Shown: in pieces, positions 13,029 through 23,147 of the stretch | Numbering within the stretch: the first letter of the stretch is position 1 | Layout of the letters: each line of letters opens with the position of its first letter | Source: Phymatolithon calcareum | Lineage: Eukaryota; Rhodophyta; Florideophyceae; Hapalidiales | Length of the DNA stretch: 64,000 nucleotides | NCBI GenBank assembly: GCA_977006965.1 | Contig: OZ345369.1 | Span: forward strand, 1,860,001 to 1,924,000 | Reading direction: 5' to 3' | Position numbers and translations under genes: made by a program | The notes under the pieces: generated by a model | Databases searched by the model: none | Told to the model about the DNA's origin: nothing | Seen by the model: only the letters and a program-made list of their open reading frames with translations

Positions 13029-14742
13029 AAATGTGATCGTGGTGCTACTTAACAGACATGCATCTAAACAAGGGAAGCAGGAAGAATACGCAGACGGGAG
13101 ATTTACTACACGTGCACTATCGCACGTATTGCTCTCAGCACTGTTACATTGAAACAAGTATTTCCACTGCTTCCAGGAAGTATTCTGATTCAGAGAAGAA
13201 ATAATCTGTGGTCAATGACCTTCCTTGTACAGTACCGTTTCATCTCCTAAATGTTTATACTTGTAAGAAAGCGGATAAGTGCGCCCGTTGGCAGGTGGTA
13301 TGCTGAGAAGTCATCTACAGTAGTGCACTGTACTGAGCTGTAAGATTACATTTGAGTATCAGAACGGTCTTTGCAGCATTTCAGTAGGTGCATTTCGCAA
13401 TGACATGACCCGTTCGACCTACTCCTGACTTTATATCTGGACGCTTTCGCCCATGTTGGTCACCGTCTACGATCTTTCTTTATGCAAAAGCGAGTTTTCG
13501 TTTACTTGCTCAAGATTCTGAGTCCTTTCGTTTGCTTCTCTCGGCATAACTTGTCTATCTTCTTGCCAACCTATGATCATTCGCGGTGACCTAGTTTGGC
13601 CACTGTGGCATAGAGCCGCATTTGAACTAGTGGGCAAATGGGCAAGAGTTAATCGCATGGAACGTTCATCTCTCCGCCTTGGATATTGAGCTATGTCTCA
13701 ACCTTCGGAGAGTTTCGAATGAACTTGTTAATTATTACTTCCGAAGATCTGCGCACAGAGCTGATCTGGTAGAGTCGGGATCGAAATGGGCTGGGACTTG
13801 ATTGGTGCCTCGATTGTGGACTGTGCTGCTTGCACCGTTTGATGGCAGAGGTGGGTCAACTCTGAGATGCCCCTTATCGCATCCTGCGTCATTTATGAGG
13901 AGACCACAGTGATTCAGGATCCCTATTCCTCCTATGTCCACACCGTGAGACATTGCATGCTCCTCCAGATCGCACAATTTCGGTATCATTTCGCCGTGCA
14001 TCCGTGACTGTCCATTCAGAGCGGGCCACCTTTTTCGTATCCAAGGAACTCCCATTTGTTCTCCTGGTGCATTCTACTGTGACGATGATCTGTTTCACAT
14101 GTTCTGTGGTGTCGAAGATTTCTCGTCGAGGGAACCACCCAAATATTGACGTCTAGCCCTTGCAAAGGGCACCAAAAAGCAACCTTGGCCGTGTGTGTAG
14201 TTCAGAGGGTTTATTGGAAATTCATCGAATGGTCGTGCGTTCTCCCTCAACCAAGTAGGAATTCAGTGACTATTTAAGGAGTCAGGCAGACAATCGGCGA
14301 TGAATGTCGAATTGAGGCAGATCATCCAGGACTGTCTGCAGATGTGCCCACTACTTCTAAACGTAAGGGGATTAGTGTCGTTAGACGTCGTACTAAAATA
14401 ATGGACCATCGAGGAGTCCGTTGCCTAAAAACGGGGACGGCTCCACAGTTCTTAAACATCTGATTGATGACCACAGAACCGCAAAGATATATCTCTGTAG
14501 ATGAGATTGAGGACGTGGTGTGGAGCCTGGCCGTGTGAGCGTAAGTCAGGTGTTGAGAAGGGTTGGAAAGAAGCTGTCGATTTACTTCATTGTTGATCGA
14601 TCGTCGATAGTAGATAGTCTAAACAAGAAGGGCTATTTGCAAATCAAGCCTATTGGATCACCAGAAGGTTCCTCTGACACTTGAGGCAGCGAGATAAATC
14701 ATTACGCCGTCTTTACGAGCCGAACCTGTCGCCATTACGACA

Positions 14743-14946
14743 GTGCCCGGAGAGCTGCTCACATCACACAGACAGGCAGAGGTGATCTTACATCAACTGA
14801 TTGGAGACTGTACCCCCATGGTGACCGTCTTTAGGAATAGATTCAACAGGGACGCAATATCGTACGACCTAATGTGCAAAACCTGTAACTCTGCCTGCAA
14901 AGAAACAGCCGAGCACCTGATTTTAAGGTGTGGTGGACGTTTCGAC
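14743..14946 (+). pseudogene. LINE reverse-transcriptase C-terminal remnant, interrupted by a hAT element
   Basis: The frame reads through a stretch with the C-terminal layout of non-LTR retrotransposon proteins: a leucine-rich segment followed by a zinc knuckle, M-C-K-T-C...C-K-E-T-A-E-H-L-I-L-R-C (the CxxC...HxxxxC pattern). It breaks at the hAT insertion at 14947. It seems to resume at about 15800 and run to about 15939 (segment V-E-E-L-C-R-R-I-P-L-D-I-L-K-F), with a frameshift near a run of eight T. No other domain of the LINE survives nearby. This is a decayed copy. Confidence 0.6.
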
Positions 14947-15791
14947 CAGGCGTTGGGAGCAATATACTGGTACGGTATTGGGCAAGGACTATACATCGCA
15001 ATACCTTTTGCAGTATTTATGTGCCAGTACGTCAATATATTCCATTATACGTCTCGATTCGTCACATATCTAGCAAATCTTGCTGTTCATCATCTTCCCC
15101 AACTTTTTGACCAACACGAGCGCTGCGTGCATTAGACATAGCAGTGACAACGCTCTGAAAATCCCAGTAGCTTCTGTTGACCTTCAGAAACAAGAGGGAC
15201 TCGAAAAGGAGAGGCGTGATTCGTTGCCGGTTGTCATCCAGAAATTTTCCGGCCAAAGAAAACAAACGCTCGATTTCAGCGGAAGAACCGAGTATGAATT
15301 GTAAGTCCATGTACGACCGACCACGTTCCCGACGGTACCGCTTTTGTTTCTTGAAAATTCAGCCATTGACAGCGTGTCGTCGTTGTCCTCTTCTTCAGAC
15401 ATATTTCCAGCATCGTTCTCCTCCGGCCTCCTCTTCAGATGAGCACATGCTTGTTTTTCGTCATCCGTCACTGAGTCCGTTTCATTCCGCTGAATTTTGA
15501 CAACACCAGCCTCAAAAAGAGAAGACGGCGAATGCGGCGAATGAAGTTTGATATAGTTATCCTTCAACGTACAACCATACAGTCGTACTCCCGGAATGGA
15601 AGGGGGTGTCACAATTGACCGAAAGCAGTACTTCAGCAAAGAGAATCTATGCCAACACGTATCGAACCGGCCCGTGGGCGAGAAATTCCATACGCCAATA
15701 CGTACTGCAATACATGCCATGCGCTCAATACGCTATCAATACCAGTATATTGCAGTATACTGCAGTATCAGTATATTGCTCCCAATGCCTG
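14947..15791 (-). mobile_element. hAT-superfamily DNA transposon, internally degraded, with TIRs and 8-bp TSD
   Basis: The left end (CAGGCGTTGGGAGCAATATA...) and the reverse complement of the right end (CAGGCATTGGGAGCAATATA...) match over about 27 bp with two mismatches. The element is 845 bp. It is flanked by a perfect 8-bp duplication, GTTTCGAC, at 14939-14946 and 15792-15799, the duplication size of hAT elements. Inside, on the minus strand, is a degraded transposase C-terminus with the hAT dimerisation domain. It is inserted in a LINE remnant that continues on both sides. It is non-autonomous as it stands. Confidence 0.9.
15062..15540 (-). pseudogene. hAT transposase C-terminal (dimerisation) domain fragment
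   Basis: The segment at 15062-15310 carries S-S-A-E-I-E-R-L-F-S-L-A-G-K-F and then L-L-F-E-S-L-L-F-L-K-V-N, the hallmark of the hATC dimerisation domain at the end of hAT transposases. Just upstream on the same strand, in another frame, is an acidic stretch (D-D-E-K-Q-A-C..., M-S-E-E-E-D-N-D-D) ending in G-N-V-V-G-R-T-W-T-Y. It continues into the dimerisation frame only through a frameshift near 15310. The catalytic DDE part is absent within the element. Confidence 0.8.
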
Positions 15792-16387
15792 GTTTCGACT
15801 CCAGACGAAAGTTTTTTTTGGTAGAGCTGGTGCAAAAACCGTAGAGGAGCTATGCCGTCGGATACCCTTGGATATACTTAAATTTATGAACAATGAGAAG
15901 CTGTTGCAGATCAGCTTTAGGGGCTCATCTTCAGTGTGAGCGATTTTTCCGCAAGAAAGAAAGAAAGGGAGATAGCCGATAGTCGATGCCCCTTCTACTT
16001 CGGGTCAACTACATTTCTTATTTACCATAAAACGATCTAAGAACAGAACTACAGGAACGTACAGTGAGGAAGTAACCACCAAATGGATGACACCATATAG
16101 CTTACCATTCTTCTCGAGCGGACGGAAATTCTCGAATTCATCCCACGCTAGTAGATCTTGTGGCCGTGAAGAAGGGAATTGAACAAGAGAAAAAACATAG
16201 TTGGAGAGTTAGCTTAGCGTTGGCCCACGAAGGAAACCCAACATCAGTATTTGAGGAGTTTTGTTCGCCAGGGTACAGCCCTTCGTTACAAATCCAACTA
16301 GGCTGAACAGACTCTTCAACAACGTTCCATAAATCCCGAGAGTTTTAAGTGTATGCTGCCCTTTACATATATCCACTGCAGTCTCAA

Positions 16388-16753
16388 GATTTTCCTGGTC
16401 TGTAATGCCACTCGCGGGCGGAGCAGAATCCCTTCGGTTGCTGCGAAGGGACGCTTCCCGAAAGGGAAACACAGGAGGCAGGGAAGGCACTAGGGAAGCT
16501 ATAAGTTTCTCCACTAAGCTTCGCGTTGCGACATGGAACTGCGGCGGTCTCTCGAACATTACGATGAGCATCTGCAAAGATCTGGGATACGCTACGTCCG
16601 ACCAACCCCAGAGTCAATCTTTGGCGACGTCTCGGACCTCAACGTGCAAGCAGCAGTCAAACTCGCAGCAAATAGAATAGAATGGAAGAAGCTTAGGCCC
16701 TCAAAGTGTTGCTAGCCCCACAAGGGGAATACGCAAAATGAATGCATGAATGA
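16388..16753 (+). mobile_element. Internally deleted LINE (copy 1) with 13-bp TSD
   Basis: A 366-bp element flanked by the 13-bp duplication ACTGCAGTCTCAA at 16375-16387 and 16754-16766. It starts GATTTTCCT, like copy 2 at 50447. It encodes the start of an APE-type endonuclease domain (L-R-V-A-T-W-N-C-G-G-L-S-N near 16515-16555). Soon after, it jumps to the extreme C-terminus of the RT protein (I-E-W-K-K-L-R-P-S, stop near 16715). It ends in an ATGA-rich tail. The whole endonuclease body and reverse transcriptase are missing, so this is a non-autonomous deletion derivative. Confidence 0.85.
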
Positions 16754-16917
16754 ACTGCAGTCTCAATCTTTCTTCGCTAGAAATAACCGACATCTGAGCA
16801 GATAGCCCTCTTGCTTGTTTCACTATCGTGTCTAACTTGGGACAACCATGGAAAGTAGGCAGCTATTGCTTCATAATCCAGAACTGACTTATCAAACACT
16901 TTTCAAATAAGGAGCAG

Positions 16918-17209
16918 TCCACCTTTGGTATAGTGGTAAAACTGCCTCCGCGCACCTGTGCGCATATTTCGGTATGATACAGGCAGGAATGTTGAGGTCG
17001 CCGGTTCGAGTCCTGTCACAAACAAGAATTGAATTAACGTTCCGCAAAGGGCACACGGATGTCGCCGTGGAGTGGTGTGCAGCAGTACTAGCGCGAAGAA
17101 GATACGCGAGTACCAGGAATGGATCCATATCAGGAGCATTTAGAGGACCCCTAGATGTTGAATAATGTACACTTTGTGTAATTCGAATAACCTGCAATAA
17201 ACAAACAAA
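16918..17209 (+). mobile_element. tRNA-derived SINE (reference copy) with 14-bp TSD
   Basis: A 292-bp element flanked by the 14-bp duplication CAAATAAGGAGCAG at 16904-16917 and 17210-17223. The head resembles a tRNA, with a pol III A box (TGGTATAGTGG, about 16926-16936) and a perfect B box GGTTCGAGTCC at 17003-17013. A non-tRNA body follows, containing GGGCACACGGATGTCGCCGTG and AATGGATCCAT, and then a TGCAATAAACAAACAAAC tail. Fragments of the same family lie near 28375-28540, 30190-30285 and 51340-51727. The D-arm-like TGGTATAGTGGTA suggests a tRNA-Gly or tRNA-Glu type ancestor (inference). Confidence 0.9.
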
Positions 17210-17223
17210 CAAATAAGGAGCAG

Positions 17224-19559
17224 ACGGAGCAGGCTTCAGGCAATATGTTCAATCATATCCAGCATATATTCCTTTGGATACAAGAGCAGTACACTCGAAA
17301 GGCCAAACCGTGCCTGCACACGCAATAAGCGGTCCTGGTCAGCCTGGTGGCAGGTCAGCCAAATTTGAAACCTACAATCGAGGCTTAACCTATGCATTTT
17401 CTGACCTTCCCAGAGCAGCTCAACACGTTTCAATGAAGTGAGGAAGCGACCGATCATCGATTCAATGTCAACAGCTCTCTGCTTGCAAATTTTCACGATG
17501 GTCACACAAGGCAGGAAATAGGTTCTCACGAACTAGTTGCAAATTATAAGCCAAAAGATGCACGCCCAGACGCCAACTCCTATCGCTGCTGAGGGAATTC
17601 CGATCAAGATCTAGAGCAATTGAGTATGTACGAGGAATGGTAGGTATGCTTGTTTCTACAGAAAAATGATTTACGAACAATGACACCAACGTTGCGACTG
17701 GCGTCATTCGACACTGAATCTGCGTCGCGCCTATATACGCGCAACAAAATCGCGAGTAAAGTCAAAGTGCTTGACCCTACTTCCATCAAGCGGCGTTGTT
17801 ATTGACCAGGAAGATCGCTTACGCGCTAGCATGTAACAGACCATTAATCGGTTGACCCGCGGGAAAAGTCAATGATCTTACCGGATAAGCCGGATTTTTT
17901 CGATAATCTGCATAGATCTTTAAATGCAACTTTGAGGGTAAAGTGTTCCCTGAATCACGAGAACAATGAGCTTGCCTAGCAAAGTTGCGGTATTTTGTGC
18001 ACGCAGATCGATGGTATTCTGACTGATCGACATGATCTTGCAAAATGTATGATAGTTTCGAGTATACAGATTTAGACATAACCTGGATAACAGCTCACCA
18101 AACTGCGGTGCACAGGAGCACGCATGTAAGGAGAATACAACATAGACCCCAAGGGTTTTTCGTGCGGGGCTTCGCCTGGACGGCTTGAGCGTAATAATCT
18201 TCTTTGGGCTGCCCGTACCGGGCCCTTTGTGGGCTGGTCTCGGTCTTAGCCGGGGCTCTCTATAAGAAGTATATAGAAGTTGAACTGTCTTTGCATATAT
18301 GCAAAGACAGTTCAACTTCTAACGTGCCCTTTGCTATTGGCCTGCTGGGAAAACCCTCCTTTAGTTCTACACGAAAGGGTTGTTTCTGAAAGGGGAGCTA
18401 AAACTCTTGATTGTCATCTATGGTCATCACAGACAATACAATTATTATCTGCGGGAGGTCGCATCAGTCAAACGTACTTTTTTAATTTAGAATTTCCTCA
18501 GCAACACTCATGAAATTGTAGGGTACATGCGTTTCAGCTGCTCCTTTCCATTAAAGCATTGTTGCATGTGGAGTCAGGTATCAATTCTGGGACCATAATA
18601 CTAGCCGCAAAATCATTCCACCTGGACGATGGATGGATAAGCTTCGGGCCACTAGTCGGGCTCGAGTTCGTGGGCCTAGCTATTCCACGTCATCATAAAA
18701 TATCATTTTGGTCTCATCTTCGGTCAATTGATATTTCGACAGGAGCTGCTCGGTATTGAACAGTTTCGATGCAACAACGAAGATGAGGAAGGGGCTCAGG
18801 GCTGGGAAAGCTGGCTTTTGAGTACATGAAGAACCTAGAGAACCTGGAAGCGTGTGTCCGAGCGCGGGCATCCCGTGTCATCGCCTAGCCTTTATCGCAG
18901 GAAATTCAGAACGGGCCGATGGGCTAGTGCCCGTCGCAGAGTAATCAGCTTTCTCCCGTTGCCACCTGTTTTTATTCCACCCAATATTTTCAGAGCATTT
19001 TTCCCGACAATGGAACGCTACGTGTTCTTTTTAGCGTATGAACGCTATATAGAGGAGATTTTGATGCACAGAGCTACGCCGAGGGCATTCTTTGCTCAGT
19101 ACGTTTTGGGATTAAGTAGAACGATGTACCGTAACCAGTGTGCAGGTTGGCGATTATGCATGAAATTATTCAATATTATGCTTCCGGCAAAAATGGCATA
19201 TACAGGGTCGCCATAAGAGTGGTGAAAAACGTTGCGCCGCGCGCTTAGTTTCGATGAACTCTCCGTCAAGGCCCATTCTTTCCCTTTTTTGAGCGTTAGT
19301 GTACGTGGGCGTGGCTCACAAGGAGAGACCATGGGGCCGGTCCTTGCATGCATCTCTTTTGTGTCCAGATCATACATGCAAAGATCAGGTTCACATATTG
19401 GATCAGAGTGCGTCATGAATTTCAAATTTTGGATCAAAACTAATCAAATTTTTGAAAATTCGTAAATCGATCACCTCCCGCGAAAACGCTTTCCTTGACA
19501 AAGCGCAAACTCTTGCATATCTTCTGCATCATTGTCTTCGTCTCTAAGCAGTGGACAAG
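17224..19559. other. Spacer upstream of NDC80, with a long palindrome
   Basis: No recognisable gene. Short ORFs on both strands lack motifs. The stretch holds the 48-bp palindrome at 18274-18321. The last 300 bp should contain the NDC80 promoter and 5' UTR; I see no clear TATA box there. Confidence 0.5.
18274..18321. repeat. 48-bp perfect palindrome without spacer
   Basis: Two 24-nt arms (arm starts TAGAAGTTGAACTGTCTTTG) meet at a central TATA with no loop and no mismatch. The next base pair outward fails. Such a sequence could extrude a cruciform, or fold as a hairpin if transcribed. It is not part of any element I can define. Confidence 0.9.
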
Positions 19560-21389
19560 ATGCGCCGTACCACTCTAGGAGCCAGCGCTAATGCCTCGCG
19601 TCATGGTGGCGGTCCGCAACCTGGGCGCGCCCTACCGCACACGTCGGGCATGCACCCGGTTGACAGACGGGGCTCGGCCCTGCCCCTTGGTGGTGGTCGC
19701 CGCTCCTCCGTTATGTCTTCAACAGGTCGTCCAGGCTCCATGTCCTCTCGTAGGAGCACCATGCAATATTCCGCGCGGAAAACAGACCCCCGCCCGACGA
19801 GTGACCGTCAGTATATGGCCTTCTGCATTAAGAATCTGATCAGTTTCGTCATTGAGCGTGGCTACGATGAGCCTATCTCACCCAAAATTCTTACCAATCC
19901 GACTTCAAGAGATTTCCAGAACATCTTTTCGTTTCTAATGCATCGCTGCGCCCCGTTTATGTTCCAGAAGCGATTTGAGGAGGACATTCCCATCGTACTC
20001 AAATTCCTGGGATACCCGTTTACGCTTTCGAAGAGCTCCCTCGCCGCGGTCGGTTCTCCGCATACATGGCCGACTTTGCTCGGTGTTCTGTCCTGGCTGT
20101 GCGAGCTATTGAAGTATGGCGAGGCGGCGGAGGCGAAAAAAGCGAATGTGGAAACTACAATTGTATCTGAGCGCCAACATCTCTTTCATGAGGATCTTCT
20201 GAAGGCGTACAGCGACTTTCTTGAAGGTTGCGATGATTTCGCGGAACTGGACAAACAATTGGAGCTCAAGTTCGAGGAGCGCAGCGCGAAAAACCGGAAG
20301 GATATCGAAGCGCTTGTTGAGGCCGCGAAAGAACGCGACGCCAAACTTGCAGCGCTTCGCTCCAACCCTTCTCCGCTCGAGGAGACTTCGCAATGCCGTC
20401 AAACTTTGGAAAGCAACATCAAGAAGTTTAACATGCTCATTCCCCATCTTCTTGGAAACGTGGAGAAAGTTGAAGCCAGCGTAGATGCAAAACAAAATGA
20501 AACCATTGAACTCACTGAAACCTTGACAGGGGTATCAGCCGACGACAAGCGTGTTTCTGATATCCTTGAAGTGCAAAAGAAGAATTCCATCAATGCGGAA
20601 GAAATTGTGAATAAGCGCGCGGAACTCCGAAGGGCTTTGGAGCAAGCCGCAGAGGAGCTTAGGGGTACTGAACAAGATCTCAGGTTTGTTGGCGAAGACC
20701 TTGATCAGTATACTCGTCAGCTGAGAGACGAGTCGAAGAAATATCAACATAATATTGAGCGTCTTTCGCTAGTACCGGCGTCTGCATCGAATGCGAATGG
20801 TATGGATTTCCGACTGATTCTCAATGAGGATGAATCTGTAACGCAAGCGAGCGAAATTTTGTCCGCCGATCTGGAAGGCACAATAACGCCAGCTTTGTTG
20901 GAATTGAATGACAAATTTGGTCAAGATTTGCTTGAAAGAAAAGAAGAAGACTTGAGACTGCAAGATATGCTGGACGAAATGGAATTGAAACAAGTGCAGA
21001 AGCGCGATGAAATTGCTGTGCTGAAGTTGGAGTACGCAACCTCTGAACGGGTGTTTAAAGAAGAGAAGGAACGATTAGCTGACGAGAGGAAGAAACGGAC
21101 GGAGAGAAACTCTGCAAACGAGGATCAATTGTCTGCAACAAGAAGGGAAGAAGCAGAGAGACTGCATGAATGTCAAAGGCGAGAAGAAGTATTGCTTGTG
21201 CAGCTGAGGAACTTAGAGAGGCAGCTGGAAGACGAGAAGCGCCGAGTCACCATGTTGGTCTTGGAGGACGTCAAAATTATTCGCGAACGAAAGGAGAAAA
21301 TCCAACGATTAATTCGTAGTGTGGGGGATACAAGAGCTAATTCTGGCACGGCTTCCGCTGGACTTCCTCCCACAATGCCTAAGATGTAG
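19560..21389 (+). CDS. NDC80: Kinetochore protein NDC80 (HEC1)
   Basis: A single exon of 609 aa from the ATG at 19560; an in-frame GTG nine bases upstream is not a likely eukaryotic start. Residues 1-80 form a basic, Ser/Arg/Gly-rich tail, as in NDC80 proteins, where this tail binds microtubules and is an Aurora B target. The globular CH domain follows (about 75-195), opening D-P-R-P-T-S-D-R-Q-Y-M and including P-T-S-R-D-F-Q-N-I-F-S-F and F-L-G-Y-P-F-T-L-S-K-S-S-L. The rest (about 200-590) is coiled coil that would pair with NUF2. The length is normal for the family. NDC80 acts in mitotic chromosome attachment at the outer kinetochore. It is convergent with the LSM14 gene, 522 bp apart. Confidence 0.97.
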   Translation: MRRTTLGASANASRHGGGPQPGRALPHTSGMHPVDRRGSALPLGGGRRSSVMSSTGRPGSMSSRRSTMQYSARKTDPRPTSDRQYMAFCIKNLISFVIERGYDEPISPKILTNPTSRDFQNIFSFLMHRCAPFMFQKRFEEDIPIVLKFLGYPFTLSKSSLAAVGSPHTWPTLLGVLSWLCELLKYGEAAEAKKANVETTIVSERQHLFHEDLLKAYSDFLEGCDDFAELDKQLELKFEERSAKNRKDIEALVEAAKERDAKLAALRSNPSPLEETSQCRQTLESNIKKFNMLIPHLLGNVEKVEASVDAKQNETIELTETLTGVSADDKRVSDILEVQKKNSINAEEIVNKRAELRRALEQAAEELRGTEQDLRFVGEDLDQYTRQLRDESKKYQHNIERLSLVPASASNANGMDFRLILNEDESVTQASEILSADLEGTITPALLELNDKFGQDLLERKEEDLRLQDMLDEMELKQVQKRDEIAVLKLEYATSERVFKEEKERLADERKKRTERNSANEDQLSATRREEAERLHECQRREEVLLVQLRNLERQLEDEKRRVTMLVLEDVKIIRERKEKIQRLIRSVGDTRANSGTASAGLPPTMPKM

Positions 21390-21911
21390 ACAGAGCAACA
21401 TGGTATAAATTTGTTCGAATTTGTATTCCGCTGGATTTAGCCAGATGAACAAAATACTATGCGGTGATGCAATGGCGTAGACCTGCGAAGCGACAATTAC
21501 TTCTCATGAGTTGCAAGAGACAGGAGTGGAGAGCGATTGTCTTCGTGCTCAAGGGGACTGCATGTTCATCTTCTGGTACAGTCTAGAAAAGATTCTGCAG
21601 GTGTCGCGACGCAGTTTCAGATGGAATTTGGATGCGTTAGAGACCATAAGACTCTGCTGTGAGCTTTAACCTTCGCAATCTATACACGCCCTCGAAAGAC
21701 GGCCTTGACAACAATTTCGTTAAGTGTACACCAAAGACAACCTACGGTTCGGTCTCTTCTCTGCATTTTCGCCATACTGCCTCAGTACAGCCCACACTTC
21801 TCGCTCGTATGTTTCGCAGCGCCATGATGCCCAGAGCGTTCAACTGCGTGAAACTACTGCATTGAGAAATTCAGTAACTTAGTTGAAGTACGGCTGCGAG
21901 GTGTAAGAGTC
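21390..21911. other. Convergent intergenic region, NDC80/LSM14 3' ends
   Basis: 522 bp between two converging stop codons. It should hold both 3' UTRs and poly(A) sites. I see no ORF or repeat of note. Confidence 0.6.
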
Positions 21912-23147
21912 TTAATCTGCATTCTCCTTGCGAAACGCTGAATGGTTCCTACGGCCGCGCCCACCGCCACCGCCACGACGTCCACGTCCACGTCCGCGGT
22001 AGGACCTGTACCGGTACGAAGTACCGGTTTCACCAAAGGTCTCCATATCAGTTGCACGTCTCTGCGCCGCGTTAGATCGCTCGCGCGGCATTTGCTTCTC
22101 AGGCACAAGTTCATCGAAGAACCCTTTTGCTTTGTCGTACTTAACAGCCACAGGAGGTCCGCCAATACCGTCCCCATCTATGCCGTTTGCTTCAGAGAGA
22201 GAGGCCTTATCAAATTTCTGATGCATTGACTCAAAGTCAAAGTCTTCATCAGGTACAGTGATCCCAGGCCCTCGACGCCGCTGCCGACGTCCGCGTCCGC
22301 CTCTTCCCCCGCGTCCACGACTGCCGTTCGCGTCTGGATACCTAGGTTGCCCAGGACGACCACCACCATCCCGTCCGCCCCCTCGACGAATACCACCATA
22401 TCCGTTGTTGTTGTGTCTGTCGCGTGCACGGTCTCCTTCGTCCTCATTCACACGCCAGTTTGATGCCGAGGAGGAGCCCTCCTTGTTGCGAGGGTTAGAA
22501 GCCCCGGTGCGTTCGACCTGATACGGCTGTTTGTTTGCAGGTTGCGGAGGCGGGCCCCATTCACTGGGTGGCGGCGGTGGACCCCATCCGGAAAGGGCTG
22601 GCATATCTGTAGGTTTTACAGGTTCCTTTTCCGAAGGTTTCGGCGGTTGCACCGGCTGCTGTAACGCAGCCTTCGGCTGCTGATCATGCACCGAAGAGTT
22701 ACCATTGGTCTGTGGTGGTTGAGGTGCATCTCGTTGTCCGCTTCGAGCCTGATTTTGCACTGGAACCTGCGGTGGGGCGGCGGCGGCAGAGGCGACGATT
22801 GCCGGGTCGCGATAAGGTGCGGCAGGTTTAGTGGGCTGCATGCGCAGTACTTGGAGGTCCATAATATCCTTCCCGCGGAAGATAATGTAGTCATAGACCT
22901 CCGGAGAGGGCGGTATGGGACCTTCGGGACGGGTTCTTCCTTCGGTGCCAAAGGAACGGACGTTCTGTAGAGCGACAGTACTCTCATTAGTATCGATGGT
23001 GTACAGGGTTCCTTCGTAGCGGATCGCACTTTTGGAAATCAAGGAAATGCGGGAGCCAATGTACGGAACAGGCCCTGCGCTGCCATTAGAGGCATTTGCG
23101 GGCGGAGGTGGGGCAGTCGCATGCGTGGCGTCCTTCATTGAAGACAT
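21912..23147 (-). CDS. LSM14: LSM14/Scd6/RAP55-family mRNP protein
   Basis: A single exon of 411 aa. The N-terminal LSm14 domain (about 27-108) contains [20 protein letters not shown] and [17 protein letters not shown] Pro/Gln-rich linker and an RGG-rich stretch follow. Next is the FDF motif ([13 protein letters not shown]), then an FFD box ([11 protein letters not shown]) and a TFG box (M-E-T-F-G-E-T-G). A second RG-rich tail closes the protein. This order is diagnostic for the LSM14/Scd6/Tral family, which binds DDX6-type helicases and decapping factors in P-bodies and represses translation. It is convergent with NDC80. Confidence 0.95.
   Translation of the reverse strand: MSSMKDATHATAPPPPANASNGSAGPVPYIGSRISLISKSAIRYEGTLYTIDTNESTVALQNVRSFGTEGRTRPEGPIPPSPEVYDYIIFRGKDIMDLQVLRMQPTKPAAPYRDPAIVASAAAAPPQVPVQNQARSGQRDAPQPPQTNGNSSVHDQQPKAALQQPVQPPKPSEKEPVKPTDMPALSGWGPPPPPSEWGPPPQPANKQPYQVERTGASNPRNKEGSSSASNWRVNEDEGDRARDRHNNNGYGGIRRGGGRDGGGRPGQPRYPDANGSRGRGGRGGRGRRQRRRGPGITVPDEDFDFESMHQKFDKASLSEANGIDGDGIGGPPVAVKYDKAKGFFDELVPEKQMPRERSNAAQRRATDMETFGETGTSYRYRSYRGRGRGRRGGGGGRGRRNHSAFRKENAD

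Larger units (their letters stand above)
4779..14742. other. Long gene-poor spacer
   Basis: About 10 kb with no ORF I can recognise. It holds many short ORFs (under 140 codons), frequent TACAGTA/TACTGTA strings (for example 6670-6690 and 8025-8060) and small palindromes. A hairpin lies at 5156-5181 (arm CGTATCTCGTT, loop CGAA) and a perfect 20-bp palindrome at 9840-9859 (arm TGTTTCTACA). A weak ORF at 12615-13028 is listed separately. The stretch is probably decayed mobile-element sequence. Confidence 0.5.

Noticed and set aside
19551-19559. GTG nine bases upstream as the NDC80 start
   Set aside because: Eukaryotic initiation favours the ATG at 19560, which gives the typical M-R-R-T-T-L-G beginning.
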